A stretch of DNA of 64,000 nucleotides. Source: Aquibacillus rhizosphaerae (GTDB taxonomy: Bacteria; Bacillota; Bacilli; Bacillales; Amphibacillaceae). Positions 28,041 through 37,899 of this stretch are shown in pieces; position 1 is the stretch's first letter; every line of letters begins with the position of its first letter. The translations under genes were made by a program, and so were the position numbers. Location: contig NZ_JASTZU010000041.1 of assembly GCF_030282825.1 (NCBI RefSeq), positions 62,001 through 126,000 on the forward strand, in the 5' to 3' direction. Below the pieces are notes generated by a model. The model saw only the letters and a program-made list of their open reading frames with translations, was not told the origin of the DNA and searched no databases.

Positions 28041-30114
28041 TGTTTTGTTTGAAATTGGCTTGGAAGAAATGCCTGCGCGATTTCTAAATGATGCCAAAGA
28101 GCAATTAGAAAGTAAAACGGACGCGTGGCTAAAGGAATTAAGACTTCCTTATAAGGATTTAAAAGCGTATGTGACGCCTAGAAGACTTGCTATTGTAATA
28201 ACCGAGATTGCTGATAAACAACCAGATATTGAGGAAGAAGTGAAAGGTCCTGCAAAAAAAATTGCTTTAGATAAAGAAGGTAATTGGTCGAAAGCGGCGA
28301 TTGGTTTTTCAAAAGGACAGGGAAAGTCAGTAGACGATATTTACTTTAAAGAAATTAAGGGAATTGAATATGTTCATGTAAATAAATTTATTAAAGGTCA
28401 GCCTACGTCGGAATTATTACCAGCATTTAAGGATGTATTTTTAAGTTTAACTTTCCCTAAAAATATGCGATGGAGTAATTTGAATCTCCGTTTTATTAGA
28501 CCAATACGTTGGATTGTGGCATTACAAGGGTCAGAGGTATTACCCATAGAAATTGCCGGAGTCCATTCTTCAAATACCACAAAAGGACATCGTTTTTTAG
28601 GACAGGATATTGTGTTAAATGATGCCTCAGAGTATCAAGAAAAGCTAAAAAGTCAATTTGTTATTGTAGATCCAAAACTACGTGAAGAAATGATTGTACA
28701 AGGAATTAAAAATATTGAACAAGAGAATTATTGGCAGATTTCTATTGATGCGGATTTACTAAATGAAGTAAAGCATTTAGTTGAGTATCCAACTGTATTT
28801 CATGGGTCATTTAGTGAAGAATTCTTAGTTGTTCCTGAGGAAGCTCTAATTACTTCAATGAAAGAGCATCAAAGATACTTTCCGGTTAAGTCTTCAACTG
28901 ATAAATTATTGCCTCATTTTGTCGCAGTTCGTAATGGGGATGAAAATCATATCGATATGGTGGCAAAAGGAAATGAAAAGGTACTTAAGGCTAGATTATC
29001 AGACGCTAGATTTTTTTATGAAGAAGATCAGAAGCAAACAATTGATCAAAATATAGAAAAGTTAGGAAGAATGGTTTTTCAAGAAAGTCTTGGAACTATT
29101 GCAGATAAAGTAGCTAGAGTAGTCCGTATTACGAAGAATATTTCAGATTTAATAAACGTTGACAACCAAACGGCGAATAATGCGGTCCGTGCAGCTGAAA
29201 TCAGTAAATTTGACTTAGTTACACATATGGTTAATGAATTTACAGAGCTTCAGGGAATTATGGGTGAAAGGTATGCTAGTTTATTTGGTGAAAACGAACG
29301 TGTAGCAACAGCAATCAACGAACATTACATGCCTAGACACTCTAAAGATAACTTGCCTTCAACAAGAGAGGGTGCAATCGTAAGTGTAGCGGACAAGTTA
29401 GATACAATTGTTGGTTGCTTATCAGTAGGTATTATTCCTAGTGGTTCCCAAGACCCTTATGCACTTCGTAGGCAGGCACTCGGTATTCTGCAAATCGTGA
29501 ACGATCAGCGTTGGAATATAAATCTAGAATCATTATTCGAAATAACACAAGATATATATGAGTCACTGGATGTTAATACAATAAGTAGAGCAGAAATTAA
29601 AGCGAATCTAAATGAATTCTTTAAAGCAAGAGCAATATTCCTGATGAAAGAATTGAAAGTAGACCATGATGCAGTCGATGCAGTACTTACAGGTGGAATT
29701 GGAAATTACGCTTTTGCAATAGATAAGGCATTACTTCTTACTGAAAAACGATTAGATGAATCGTTTAAAAATGTACAAGAAGCACTTGTTAGGACGATAA
29801 ACCTGTCTGAAAAGGGTACTGATAAAGGTGTAAATGAAGGTCTATTTGAGAACTTGCAAGAAGAAAAACTATACAAAAAGTATCAAGAGATTTCCGGTCC
29901 TTTTGAAGCTGCTCTTGAAAAACACAAGCACAAAGAAGCTATTGAAATTCTTAGTGAGTTGGCTAAACCAATTCATGACTTCTTTGATAATACGATGGTA
30001 ATGACTGAAAATGAGCAAGTAAAAGCTAATCGACTGTCTTTGTTAAATAAAATAGCAACATTAATTTTTAAATTTGCAGATTTAACAAAAATACAGTGGA
30101 AACAGCAAAAGTAG
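28027..30114 (+). CDS. glyS: Glycyl-tRNA synthetase beta chain
   Basis: GlyS binds tRNA-Gly and is needed for activity of the heterotetramer. The 695-residue product has the N-terminal B3/4-like region ([20 protein letters not shown]) and an HD-like domain (around 370-500, with [12 protein letters not shown]). A DALR-type anticodon-binding C-terminal domain ([15 protein letters not shown] onward) completes it. Length and order fit the family. ATG with AAAGGAGG 10 nt upstream; it overlaps glyQ. Confidence 0.97.
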   Translation: MTVTNVLFEIGLEEMPARFLNDAKEQLESKTDAWLKELRLPYKDLKAYVTPRRLAIVITEIADKQPDIEEEVKGPAKKIALDKEGNWSKAAIGFSKGQGKSVDDIYFKEIKGIEYVHVNKFIKGQPTSELLPAFKDVFLSLTFPKNMRWSNLNLRFIRPIRWIVALQGSEVLPIEIAGVHSSNTTKGHRFLGQDIVLNDASEYQEKLKSQFVIVDPKLREEMIVQGIKNIEQENYWQISIDADLLNEVKHLVEYPTVFHGSFSEEFLVVPEEALITSMKEHQRYFPVKSSTDKLLPHFVAVRNGDENHIDMVAKGNEKVLKARLSDARFFYEEDQKQTIDQNIEKLGRMVFQESLGTIADKVARVVRITKNISDLINVDNQTANNAVRAAEISKFDLVTHMVNEFTELQGIMGERYASLFGENERVATAINEHYMPRHSKDNLPSTREGAIVSVADKLDTIVGCLSVGIIPSGSQDPYALRRQALGILQIVNDQRWNINLESLFEITQDIYESLDVNTISRAEIKANLNEFFKARAIFLMKELKVDHDAVDAVLTGGIGNYAFAIDKALLLTEKRLDESFKNVQEALVRTINLSEKGTDKGVNEGLFENLQEEKLYKKYQEISGPFEAALEKHKHKEAIEILSELAKPIHDFFDNTMVMTENEQVKANRLSLLNKIATLIFKFADLTKIQWKQQK

Positions 30115-30135
30115 GTTGGGAGGTTAAACGTATAA

Positions 30136-30945
30136 ATGAAAAAACCAACCGTTTACGTTATCTCTGATTCAGTTGGTGAAACAGCGGAATTCGTAATGAA
30201 GGCTGCTTTAAGTCAATTCAAATACGATGGGGAATATGTAATGCACCGTCTACCTTATGTAACAAGTAAGAGTGTCTTGAAGGTCGCAGTGCAGCACGCC
30301 GAAGAAACAGGAGCGATAATTGGCTTTACACTTGTTAATCCTGAATTCAGAAGTTACTTAGAGAATGAGGCCATGAATAAAAAGGTTGAATGCATTGATA
30401 TTATGGGTCCCATGATTTCTGCTATGCAACGATTATTTAAGCAAAAACCTAGACTGGAGCCAGGGCTAGTCCATCAACTTGATGAGGATTACTTTAAGAG
30501 AGTGGAAGCAATTGAATTTGCTGTCAGGTATGATGATGGGAGAGACCCAAGAGGGATATCTAAAGCTGATATTGTGTTGATTGGAGTATCAAGAACTTCA
30601 AAAACACCGTTATCACAATATCTTGCACATAAGCAATTGAAGGTAGCAAATGTACCGATTGTTCCCGAGGTAGAGCCACCTAATGAACTATTTTATGTTG
30701 ATCCTAGAAAGTGTGTTGGCTTAAAAATAAGTCCGGTAAAACTAAATGATATTAGAAAAGAACGTTTGAAATCTCTAGGTCTTGGTGATCAAGCTAGTTA
30801 TGCCAATATGGATAGAATACATCAAGAGCTATCTCATTTTGAAAACATAATTGAACGAATAAAGTGTCCAGTTATTGATGTTTCAAATAAAGCGGTGGAA
30901 GAAACAGCAAATATAATACTTAATATGATTAATAAAACTTATTGA
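30136..30945 (+). CDS. yqfL: Pyruvate, phosphate dikinase regulatory protein (YqfL/PpsR family)
   Basis: Members are bifunctional kinase/phosphorylases that inactivate and reactivate pyruvate phosphate dikinase or PEP synthase. The 269-residue product shows the N-terminal [19 protein letters not shown] and the P-loop-like [15 protein letters not shown] at about 154-168. [15 protein letters not shown] follows. In B. subtilis yqfL is preceded by ccpN (gluconeogenic repressor); here no ccpN lies between glyS and yqfL. Target enzyme is family inference. Confidence 0.92.
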   Translation: MKKPTVYVISDSVGETAEFVMKAALSQFKYDGEYVMHRLPYVTSKSVLKVAVQHAEETGAIIGFTLVNPEFRSYLENEAMNKKVECIDIMGPMISAMQRLFKQKPRLEPGLVHQLDEDYFKRVEAIEFAVRYDDGRDPRGISKADIVLIGVSRTSKTPLSQYLAHKQLKVANVPIVPEVEPPNELFYVDPRKCVGLKISPVKLNDIRKERLKSLGLGDQASYANMDRIHQELSHFENIIERIKCPVIDVSNKAVEETANIILNMINKTY

Positions 30946-30955
30946 GAAGCGGGTG

Positions 30956-31003
30956 AGCTTTTATTAAAGTAATTGTTATATTTTGAATTTACTTTAATAA
31001 GCT
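30956..31003 (+). terminator. Hairpin after yqfL
   Basis: AGCTTTTATTAAAGTAA (30956-30972) pairs with TTACTTTAATAAGCT (30989-31003) with small internal mismatches, followed by AGTTTTAAC. It is a likely terminator. Confidence 0.6.
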
Positions 31004-31047
31004 AGTTTTAACTAATAAATTTTTAAACCTACTTACCTAAAACTTAA

Positions 31048-31090
31048 AAGAACCCTTGTTAATGAATGAATTCATAAAGCAAGGGTTCTT
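31048..31090 (+). terminator. Second hairpin in the yqfL-dnaG gap
   Basis: AAGAACCCTTG (31048-31058) and CAAGGGTTCTT (31080-31090) form a perfect 11-bp stem. The loop contains the palindrome ATGAATTCAT. The T-run is poor. It could be a backup terminator or an RNA-processing site. Confidence 0.5.
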
Positions 31091-31295
31091 CAAATGATGA
31101 TCACTGATTTTATCATCTTTATTTAAAAAGATAAGAAAAAATCATAGCAATTTTATTTTTTTTGTATTATAATTAATTTTTGTGTAAAAATGATTCTAAG
31201 TATACCTATAAATGACTTAACTTCTTATAGTATTCTGAAAAGTAAAACTTTCATGCAAAAGGAAGGAATATACTAGTTATTGTAGAATAAGTAAT

Positions 31296-31442
31296 ATGGT
31301 TCATGTAATTAGCATGACTCATACGAAACAGAATCCTACATATGTATTATGCACTATCCCTTTTTTAGCTTTACATCCTTCGACAAGTCAAATTATTATA
31401 GACAACTTATCCATCTTGATTTTACTCTTTTTGCAACTTTAG
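31296..31442 (+). pseudogene. Short frame, possible yqxD relic
   Basis: A 48-residue frame (MVHVISMTHTKQNPTYVLCT onward) lacks a ribosome site. Its position matches yqxD (DUF188, YaiI family) of B. subtilis. The strings VHVISMTH and SQIIIDN are vaguely like the family's FVASYSHM and DLYIVN. This is a guess. Elsewhere in 31091-31520 I see no gene. Confidence 0.15.
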
Positions 31443-31527
31443 TTTATTACCAACGATAAAAAGGTATATTGAGTAGTAACAATTTTCACAAAAAATTTTG
31501 GTCTTTTAAAAAAAATTGTCGAAACAA

Positions 31528-31555
31528 AAAGGATTTTCTTCATATTTTATAGAAT
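31528..31555 (+). promoter_or_regulatory. SigH-like promoter upstream of dnaG-rpoD
   Basis: AAAGGATTT (31528-31536), 12 nt and ATAGAAT (31549-31555) match the SigH consensus RnAGGAwWW - N12 - RnnGAAT at every fixed position. A SigH promoter is known in the sigA operon of B. subtilis. The dnaG start is 23 bp downstream. Confidence 0.65.
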
Positions 31556-31577
31556 AAAAGTAGACATGGTGATATGT

Positions 31578-33398
31578 ATGCCTAAACAGATTCCAGAAGA
31601 AACGATTGAAGAAATTCGTAAATCCAATGATATTGTGGATGTTGTTGGAGAATATGTTCAGTTAAAAAAACAGGGTAGAAACTTTTTTGGGTTGTGCCCT
31701 TTTCATGGTGAAAGTACGCCATCTTTTTCTGTTACACAAGATAAGCAAATTTTTCATTGTTTTGGTTGTGGAAAAGGTGGGAATGTTGTCACATTCATAA
31801 TGGAAATCGAGGGTTTCAATTTTTATCAAGCCATTGAGTTCCTAGCGAATAAAAGTGGTCATTCGCTTCCTGATCACATACCAAACCAAGATAAACATCA
31901 AAGTAAAGAGAACCAAGATGTTTTAAAAGCTTATGAATGGTTAACTAAATTATATCATCATTTATTGCGTCATACAAAAGAAGGTAAGGAAGGTTATCAT
32001 TACCTTAAAGAACGAGGTTTTACTGATGATATTATTGATACTTTTCAGTTAGGTTTTTCTCCAAACTCTAAGGAGTTTACCGTTCAATTTTTGGAGAAAA
32101 AGGGTTATCACCGCCAAACAATGGTAAAAGCTGGGTTATTATCTGCAAATGAAGAAAATCAAGTAACTGATCGATTTCGCGGCAGAGTAATTTTTCCTAT
32201 AAGAAACCATTTAGGCAAAACTGTGGGGTTCGGTGGACGTTCGATAGGAAATCAGGAGCCTAAGTATTTAAATAGTCCTGAATCAGAATTATTCCAAAAA
32301 GGGAAGTTATTATACAATTTTGATTTAGCTCGTACATCGATACGTAAGGAAGAGGAAGCGGTTCTTTTTGAAGGTTACATTGACGTTATCTCGGCCTATA
32401 AAGCTGGAGTAATCAATGGTATTGCAACATTAGGGACATCGATGACTGAGTCACAGGCGAAATTACTTAGACGTTATGTCGAAACTGTAGTCATTTGTTA
32501 TGATGCTGATAAAGCAGGTTTTCAAGCCTCTTTTAAAGCCGCTAAACTATTAAAAAACGTGGGCTGTAAAGTAAAAGTCTCTTCGATGCCAATAGGATTA
32601 GATCCTGATGAATATATAAAGACATATGGTGCTGATCGTTTTAAAACTGAGGTTATAGAAGCTAGTGATACTTACATGTCATTCATGATGAAGTATATTA
32701 AAAAAGATTATAATCTAAATTTAGAAGGAGATCGCATACAATATGTTGAAAATGTAGTTGATGAGATTTCATTAATTGAACGGCCAATTGAAAGAGAGCA
32801 TTACTTAAAAGAATTAGCAAATGAATTTGAATTATCAATCGATACGTTATCACAAGAAATCCAGTCGCGTAGGCAAAAGATAGGATTTAAGCAGGATAAG
32901 CCACGTCAATCTAGCCATACTAAGATAACAAAAGACTTTACTAAAACTAAAAAAAAACTAATGCCAGCATATTATAATGCGGAACGACATTTAATTGCTT
33001 ATATGATTCAGGACACTTCTATAGCCGAGAAAGTTAAAGAAGAGTTAGGTGGTGCTTTTAATGTTGACGAACATAAAGTTATTGTTACTTACTTATATGG
33101 CTACTATGAAGAAGGATACACACCTAACGTAAGTCATTTTATTGAAAAACTTCCGGATTCAGATATTCAAGGTTTAGTGGTCCAGTTATCAATGGTTCCT
33201 GTTAATCAAGATATTAGTGATAAGGAAATTAATGATTACATTCGAACGATTCGTGCTGAAAAAAGTGAGAAAGAAACAATTAAATCCTTAAGAGTTGAAC
33301 AAAAAAATGCAGAAAAACAAAATGATCATGTTAAAGCTGCACAGATTGGAATGCAAATTCTTGAGATTCAAAAACAAATTAAGAATTCAAATCATTGA
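31578..33398 (+). CDS. dnaG: DNA primase DnaG
   Basis: DnaG synthesises RNA primers at the replication fork. The 606-residue product has the CHC2 zinc motif (CPFH at about 36-39 and CFGC near 57-60), with a TOPRIM core showing VLFEGYIDVISAY and VICYDADKAG. A C-terminal helicase-binding domain completes the normal architecture. ATG 31578 is preferred: GGTGAT is just upstream, and homologues start close to IPxExIEEIR. It precedes rpoD by 32 bp in the classical macromolecular synthesis operon. Confidence 0.96.
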   Translation: MPKQIPEETIEEIRKSNDIVDVVGEYVQLKKQGRNFFGLCPFHGESTPSFSVTQDKQIFHCFGCGKGGNVVTFIMEIEGFNFYQAIEFLANKSGHSLPDHIPNQDKHQSKENQDVLKAYEWLTKLYHHLLRHTKEGKEGYHYLKERGFTDDIIDTFQLGFSPNSKEFTVQFLEKKGYHRQTMVKAGLLSANEENQVTDRFRGRVIFPIRNHLGKTVGFGGRSIGNQEPKYLNSPESELFQKGKLLYNFDLARTSIRKEEEAVLFEGYIDVISAYKAGVINGIATLGTSMTESQAKLLRRYVETVVICYDADKAGFQASFKAAKLLKNVGCKVKVSSMPIGLDPDEYIKTYGADRFKTEVIEASDTYMSFMMKYIKKDYNLNLEGDRIQYVENVVDEISLIERPIEREHYLKELANEFELSIDTLSQEIQSRRQKIGFKQDKPRQSSHTKITKDFTKTKKKLMPAYYNAERHLIAYMIQDTSIAEKVKEELGGAFNVDEHKVIVTYLYGYYEEGYTPNVSHFIEKLPDSDIQGLVVQLSMVPVNQDISDKEINDYIRTIRAEKSEKETIKSLRVEQKNAEKQNDHVKAAQIGMQILEIQKQIKNSNH

Positions 33399-33430
33399 TA
33401 TAGAAAGCAAGTTTGGAAGGAGGGGCACTC

Positions 33431-34552
33431 ATGGCAAATAATAAGCCATCACGTTCAAAAGAAAATGAAAACGAACTTACTTTAGAACAAGCAAAAGAAC
33501 AATTACTTGTACTTGGTAAGAAACGCGGTGTTCTTGCTTATGAGGAAGTCGCGGAGCGTTTATCCAATTTTGAATTGGAATCAGATCAAATGGACGAGTA
33601 TTATGAGTTTTTAGGAGAACAAGGTATAGAAGTTATTGGTGATTCTGAAGAGGATCCAAGTATGCAACAACTTTCAAAGGAAGAAGAGTTTGATTTAAAT
33701 GATTTAAGTGTTCCACTTGGAATAAAAATTAACGATCCAGTTAGAATGTATTTAAAAGAAATTGGTCGTGTTGATCTTCTTTCGGCAGCAGAGGAAATAA
33801 GCTTAGCAAAACGTATTGAAGAAGGAGAAGAAGAAGCAAAGCGTCGGTTAGCTGAAGCCAATTTAAGGCTTGTAGTAAGTATCGCTAAGCGATATGTTGG
33901 TCGCGGTATGCTATTCTTAGATCTTATTCAAGAGGGAAATATGGGCTTAATAAAAGCTGTTGAGAAATTTGATTATCGTAAAGGTTACAAATTCAGTACC
34001 TATGCAACTTGGTGGATACGTCAAGCGATAACAAGAGCAATTGCTGATCAAGCTCGTACGATTCGTATTCCAGTGCATATGGTAGAAACGATAAATAAAT
34101 TAATTCGTGTACAAAGACAACTATTACAGGACTTAGGACGAGAGCCTATGCCTGAAGAAATTGCAAAAGAAATGGAACTTACTCCTGATAAGGTTCGTGA
34201 AATTTTGAAAATTGCACAAGAACCAGTTTCTTTAGAAACACCAATCGGGGAAGAAGATGATTCCCATTTAGGTGATTTTATTGAAGATCAAGAAGCTACT
34301 TCTCCTTCAGATCACGCAGCATATGAATTATTGAAGGAACAGTTAGAGGATGTTTTGGACACATTAACAGACCGTGAAGAAAATGTACTTCGTTTGCGTT
34401 TTGGTTTAGATGACGGCCGTACTAGAACACTTGAAGAAGTAGGCAAAGTTTTTGGTGTTACAAGGGAACGTATTAGACAAATTGAGGCCAAGGCATTAAG
34501 AAAACTTCGTCATCCTAGCAGAAGTAAACGACTTAAAGATTTCCTAGAATAA
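33431..34552 (+). CDS. rpoD: Primary sigma factor SigA (RpoD)
   Basis: This is the vegetative sigma factor. The 373-residue product has region 1.1 at the N-terminus and region 1.2 ([19 protein letters not shown]). Region 2 ([20 protein letters not shown], then [20 protein letters not shown]) and region 4 with the helix-turn-helix ([30 protein letters not shown]) are clear. It corresponds to B. subtilis SigA in size. AAGGAGG lies 9 nt before ATG 33431. A strong terminator follows. Confidence 0.98.
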   Translation: MANNKPSRSKENENELTLEQAKEQLLVLGKKRGVLAYEEVAERLSNFELESDQMDEYYEFLGEQGIEVIGDSEEDPSMQQLSKEEEFDLNDLSVPLGIKINDPVRMYLKEIGRVDLLSAAEEISLAKRIEEGEEEAKRRLAEANLRLVVSIAKRYVGRGMLFLDLIQEGNMGLIKAVEKFDYRKGYKFSTYATWWIRQAITRAIADQARTIRIPVHMVETINKLIRVQRQLLQDLGREPMPEEIAKEMELTPDKVREILKIAQEPVSLETPIGEEDDSHLGDFIEDQEATSPSDHAAYELLKEQLEDVLDTLTDREENVLRLRFGLDDGRTRTLEEVGKVFGVTRERIRQIEAKALRKLRHPSRSKRLKDFLE

Positions 34553-34562
34553 TTTTTTTACA

Positions 34563-34604
34563 GCTCAGTCATTGTACGTAAATCGCAATGACTGTGCATT
34601 TTTA
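34563..34604 (+). terminator. dnaG-rpoD operon terminator
   Basis: CAGTCATTG (34566-34574) and CAATGACTG (34586-34594) form a perfect stem extended by GC pairs, followed by ATTTTTAT. Confidence 0.85.
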
Positions 34605-34629
34605 TATCGCTCAATGTGGGGTTGTTGCA

Positions 34630-35169
34630 ATGTCAGATGATAGAACAAAGATTATCATCAAGGAAATCAACTATTGGAAGCAATATAAAATGTTACCAAC
34701 TGAGTATTGTGACTTTTTATTAGCACTATATACAGAAGGTGAGTCAGTTTCTGAGAAGCAAGAAGATGTAATTTCGATTAAGGAAAAACTTTTTCATATC
34801 TTTGTTTATTTTTCAAATTTCTTAATACTACCACTAATCTTTCTTATAATTTATTTTACTGAATTGAAGTTTATATTGCAAATGCTTCTAGTTTTTATTT
34901 TTATGACTATATCATTATATTATTATCGATTTTTCAAAAAAAAAGCTGAACTAAACGAAGTATTTTCTTTAGTTTTATTATTACTAAATTCATTTTTAGT
35001 ATCAGTTCATATAATGAAAGTATTTTTCGATTCTTTTTGGATTACCAATATTATTGTAATTGTTAATTGCCTAATCTGGATTTGGATTGGTTATAGTATC
35101 AAAATAAAGTTTATGATTATATCTGGAATTATTGGTATGCTATTATTAATAATTTATTACTTTATTTAA
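34630..35169 (+). CDS. Unknown multi-pass membrane protein
   Basis: I do not recognise this gene. The 179-residue product has a soluble N-terminal stretch (about 60 residues, with EINYWKQYKMLPTEYCDFLL). That segment is reminiscent of the short helical module of DUF2157-type membrane proteins. Roughly five or six hydrophobic helices rich in Ile, Leu and Phe follow. ATG 34630 has GTGGGGT upstream and lies after the rpoD terminator; an earlier in-frame ATG at 34588 sits inside that terminator. It lies between rpoD and the cytochrome c gene. Confidence 0.7.
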   Translation: MSDDRTKIIIKEINYWKQYKMLPTEYCDFLLALYTEGESVSEKQEDVISIKEKLFHIFVYFSNFLILPLIFLIIYFTELKFILQMLLVFIFMTISLYYYRFFKKKAELNEVFSLVLLLLNSFLVSVHIMKVFFDSFWITNIIVIVNCLIWIWIGYSIKIKFMIISGIIGMLLLIIYYFI

Positions 35170-35227
35170 AATTCTTATATATTTTCCCTTTTATATAGTG
35201 CAAATTTAAAGTAAAATATAACTAGTT

Positions 35228-35257
35228 TTGTTATATCTACTATTTATACTTTATAGA
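35228..35257 (+). promoter_or_regulatory. Possible promoter of cccA
   Basis: TTGTTA (35228-35233), 18 nt and TATAGA (35252-35257) lie about 80 bp before the cytochrome gene. Moderate match only. Confidence 0.3.
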
Positions 35258-35336
35258 TTAGATTATTCAAAATATGTAATGGGTGCTTGAACGAAAATCC
35301 TTTTTTAGGGGGATTACATAAGGAGGACAAATTGAC

Positions 35337-35693
35337 ATGAAAAGAAATCCAGTTATTCCTTTTGCAATCATTGCCGTATTAGGAATTCTAACGATGATCG
35401 TTTTATCAATTGTAGGATTAGATCAACAGGATGATATTGCTCAAGGTGATGATGAGTCGAGTGAAGAGGAAGTACTAACTGATCCACAAGAGATTGTACA
35501 AAGTTGTATAGGGTGTCATGGTAATGATTTACAAGGTGCAAATGGGCCAAGCTTGCAACAAGTTGGTAGTAAATATTCGGCAGAAGAAATTCTTAACATA
35601 ATACAAAATGGTAAAGGTACAATGCCTCCAGGAGTTGTTGAAGGAGAAGAAGCTGAGATTTTATCAGAGTGGTTAGCAACAGAAAAAAAATAA
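35337..35693 (+). CDS. cccA: Membrane-anchored cytochrome c550-type protein
   Basis: This is a small c-type cytochrome on the outer face of the membrane. Residues 7-27 form an uncleaved anchor helix. An acidic linker (DDESSEEE) follows. The heme motif C57-I-G-C60-H61 and the probable axial methionine M96 in GTMPPG complete a mono-heme domain. The size (118 residues) and location downstream of rpoD match B. subtilis cccA. AAGGAGG precedes the ATG. A terminator follows, so it is monocistronic. Confidence 0.93.
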   Translation: MKRNPVIPFAIIAVLGILTMIVLSIVGLDQQDDIAQGDDESSEEEVLTDPQEIVQSCIGCHGNDLQGANGPSLQQVGSKYSAEEILNIIQNGKGTMPPGVVEGEEAEILSEWLATEKK

Positions 35694-35701
35694 TGACTTT
35701 T

Positions 35702-35736
35702 GAAAGCTTTCTGAGATAAAATTCAGAAAGCTTTTC
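35702..35736 (+). terminator. cccA terminator
   Basis: AAAGCTTTCTGA (35703-35714) pairs with TCAGAAAGCTTTT (35723-35735). It starts four to six bases after the stop. Confidence 0.85.
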
Positions 35737-35869
35737 ATTTATATAGAAGCAACATAAAGTATATAATAATTTATGAAAAAACTATTAAGACTTATGCTCT
35801 TTATGAAGGGAACAAGTAGAGAGTATTTAAATGTTTAATATTCAGTTGAATTTTGGAGGGCATCATCCC

Positions 35870-36574
35870 ATGAATAAAAAGAACATATCTGAACGCTTAC
35901 AATTGGTAGCCTCTTTTTTACCTAAAAGAGCTTTCTTTGCTGACATAGGATCAGATCATGCTTATTTGCCATGCTTTGTATGTATAAATGATAAATATGC
36001 AAAAGCAATTGCAGGTGAGATTAATGAAGGACCGTATCAAAGTGCAAAAAGAACAGTAGAGGAATTAAAATTACAGGAGCAAATAGAGGTTAGAAAAGGT
36101 AATGGTTTGGCTGTTATTAAGGAAACAGAAGTAAGTCACGTAGTTATTGCGGGCATGGGTGGGAGTTTAATATCGACCATTTTAGCCGAAGGGAAAGCTA
36201 ACCTTAAAAAAGTAGAACGCATTATTGCTCAACCAAATGTAGATGCTGATACTGTTAGAAAATGGTTTTTTAACAATAACTACCATTTAGTTGATGAAAA
36301 AATTATCAAAGAGGATGGACGTATCTATGAAGTTTTAGTCGGTATAAGGGGGAATGCTGGTGAAAGTCCTTATACAAAAGAAAATCTAGATAGGGAACTC
36401 CTATTTGGACCCTTCCTATTACGTGAAAAAACAGAACCATTTAAAGAAAAATGGAGAAGTGAGTTAGAAAAAAAACTCCTTGCTCTCGAACAAATTAAAA
36501 AAGCAAAAATACTTGATGAAAATAAAATCAATCAATTCAAATCCGAAATAGCTGCTATCGAGGAGGTTTTATAG
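35870..36574 (+). CDS. trmK: tRNA m1A22 methyltransferase TrmK
   Basis: TrmK methylates N1 of A22 in tRNA. The 234-residue product has the SAM-binding ADIGSDHAYLPCF near the N-terminus and GMGGSLISTIL. It also has the NPPY-like QPNVDADTVRKWF segment, and a C-terminal coiled coil. ATG 35870 is favoured because TTTGGAGGG lies 10 nt upstream. It corresponds to yqfN and is coupled to the next gene by a 1-bp gap. Confidence 0.93.
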   Translation: MNKKNISERLQLVASFLPKRAFFADIGSDHAYLPCFVCINDKYAKAIAGEINEGPYQSAKRTVEELKLQEQIEVRKGNGLAVIKETEVSHVVIAGMGGSLISTILAEGKANLKKVERIIAQPNVDADTVRKWFFNNNYHLVDEKIIKEDGRIYEVLVGIRGNAGESPYTKENLDRELLFGPFLLREKTEPFKEKWRSELEKKLLALEQIKKAKILDENKINQFKSEIAAIEEVL

Positions 36575-36575
36575 T

Positions 36576-37697
36576 ATGAGCAAATCAATTCTTGCTAATG
36601 ATCTAATTAGAAAGTTTGAACAGTGGGCACCAAAAAAATTAGCCTATAATTGGGATAACGTTGGTTTACAAGTTGGAACATTAAATAAACAAATAAGCAA
36701 AATTATGATTACATTAGATGTGTTAGAAAACGTTGTGGATGAAGCTATTGATAAAAGTATTGATTTGATAATAGCTCATCACCCATTATTATTTAACTCT
36801 ATTAAAAAAATTGATATTGATAGCCCTTCAGGTAGAATTATTAATAAATTGATTAAGCACGATATTACTGTTTACGCAGCACACACAAACTTGGACATTG
36901 TTGATGGTGGGGTAAGTGACATGCTTGCTGATCAACTAGATATAAAAATTACAAATGTTTTACTTCCTTCAGATACAGATCAATTACAAAAGCTAATCGT
37001 TTATGTTCCGGAAAGTCATGCCGACTTTTTAATCGAAGCAATGGGTGCTGCTGGTGCTGGTTATATTGGTAATTATAGTCATTGTAGTTTTAAAACGACA
37101 GGAACAGGAGCGTTTAAACCAATGCAAGGAACCAATCCGTACATAGGAACAGAAGGTCAAACACAAGAAGTCCAAGAAGTGAAAATAGAAACAATAATTA
37201 AAAAATCTCAAATACCTGTACTAATTCCTCTTGTAGAAAAGGTGCATCCGTATGAAGAAGTTGCCTATGATTTAATTCCATTAGAGAATAAAGGAAGCGA
37301 GATAGGTGCGGGAAGGGTTGGAGATTTACAAGAAAGCATGACACTAAATGCTTTTTGTGAGTTTATAAAAGAAAGATTCGATGTACCGGTCCTTCGCGTT
37401 ACAGGAGATTTAGAAGCTCATGTAAAGAAGGTAGCAATATTAGGTGGCAGTGGTAAAGGTTTTATTAGTGAAGCAAAACAACTAGGTGCAGATGTTTATG
37501 TGACAGGTGACATGACCTTCCATGAAGCGCAAGATGCAATGGGATTAGGGTTAAATGTTGTTGATCCTGGACACCATGTAGAGAAAGTGATGAAACAGGT
37601 TGTAAAAGCCTTTCTAGATAAACAAATTGTAGAAATGGATGCAGATGTAGAAGTAATTACTTCTACATCAAATACAGAACCATTTCAATTTTTATAG
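36576..37697 (+). CDS. yqfO: Nif3-like dinuclear metal centre protein YqfO
   Basis: This is the NIF3/YqfO family, a hexameric toroid with a di-metal site of unknown reaction; the pairing with TrmK in one operon is conserved. The 373-residue product has N-terminal metal ligands in DLIIAHHPLLF and YAAHTNLDIVDGGV. An inserted PII-like domain (about 130-230, with AAGAGYIGNYSHCSF) makes it the long form. The C-terminal ligands are in VTGDMTFHEAQDA and VDPGHHVEK. A hairpin terminator follows. Confidence 0.93.
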   Translation: MSKSILANDLIRKFEQWAPKKLAYNWDNVGLQVGTLNKQISKIMITLDVLENVVDEAIDKSIDLIIAHHPLLFNSIKKIDIDSPSGRIINKLIKHDITVYAAHTNLDIVDGGVSDMLADQLDIKITNVLLPSDTDQLQKLIVYVPESHADFLIEAMGAAGAGYIGNYSHCSFKTTGTGAFKPMQGTNPYIGTEGQTQEVQEVKIETIIKKSQIPVLIPLVEKVHPYEEVAYDLIPLENKGSEIGAGRVGDLQESMTLNAFCEFIKERFDVPVLRVTGDLEAHVKKVAILGGSGKGFISEAKQLGADVYVTGDMTFHEAQDAMGLGLNVVDPGHHVEKVMKQVVKAFLDKQIVEMDADVEVITSTSNTEPFQFL

Positions 37698-37714
37698 AAT
37701 TATTTATAGTCATA

Positions 37715-37752
37715 AAAAGATGAGCTTGGTAGATACCAAACTCATCTTTCTT
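37715..37752 (+). terminator. trmK-yqfO terminator
   Basis: AAAGATGAG (37716-37724) and CTCATCTTT (37741-37749) with an inner TTGGTA/TACCAA extension form a near perfect hairpin. T residues follow. Confidence 0.8.
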
Positions 37753-37899
37753 AAAAGCTAAGTAAGTATAAAAATTTGGAGATGTCTAGCTTCAGCGCCT
37801 AATCCGCCTGAGGTCTTAAGTAAAACATCTTTGTGATAAAGAGCCTAACATAGCTGTTCGTTTTAAGCTTGTCGGGATTAAGAAGGCGCCCTACTTTTC
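37753..37899. repeat. Long-hairpin dispersed repeat, copy A
   Basis: The block begins AAAAGCTAAGTAAGTATAA and contains GATGTCTAGCTTCAGCGCCT near 37780. It ends with AGGCGCC just before the ispH stop. The two ends pair (AGCTTCAGCGCC with GGCGCC, GAGGTCTTAAG with TTTTAAGC), so it can fold into one long imperfect hairpin. The copy at 49.93-50.09 kb matches along its whole length. Confidence 0.75.
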
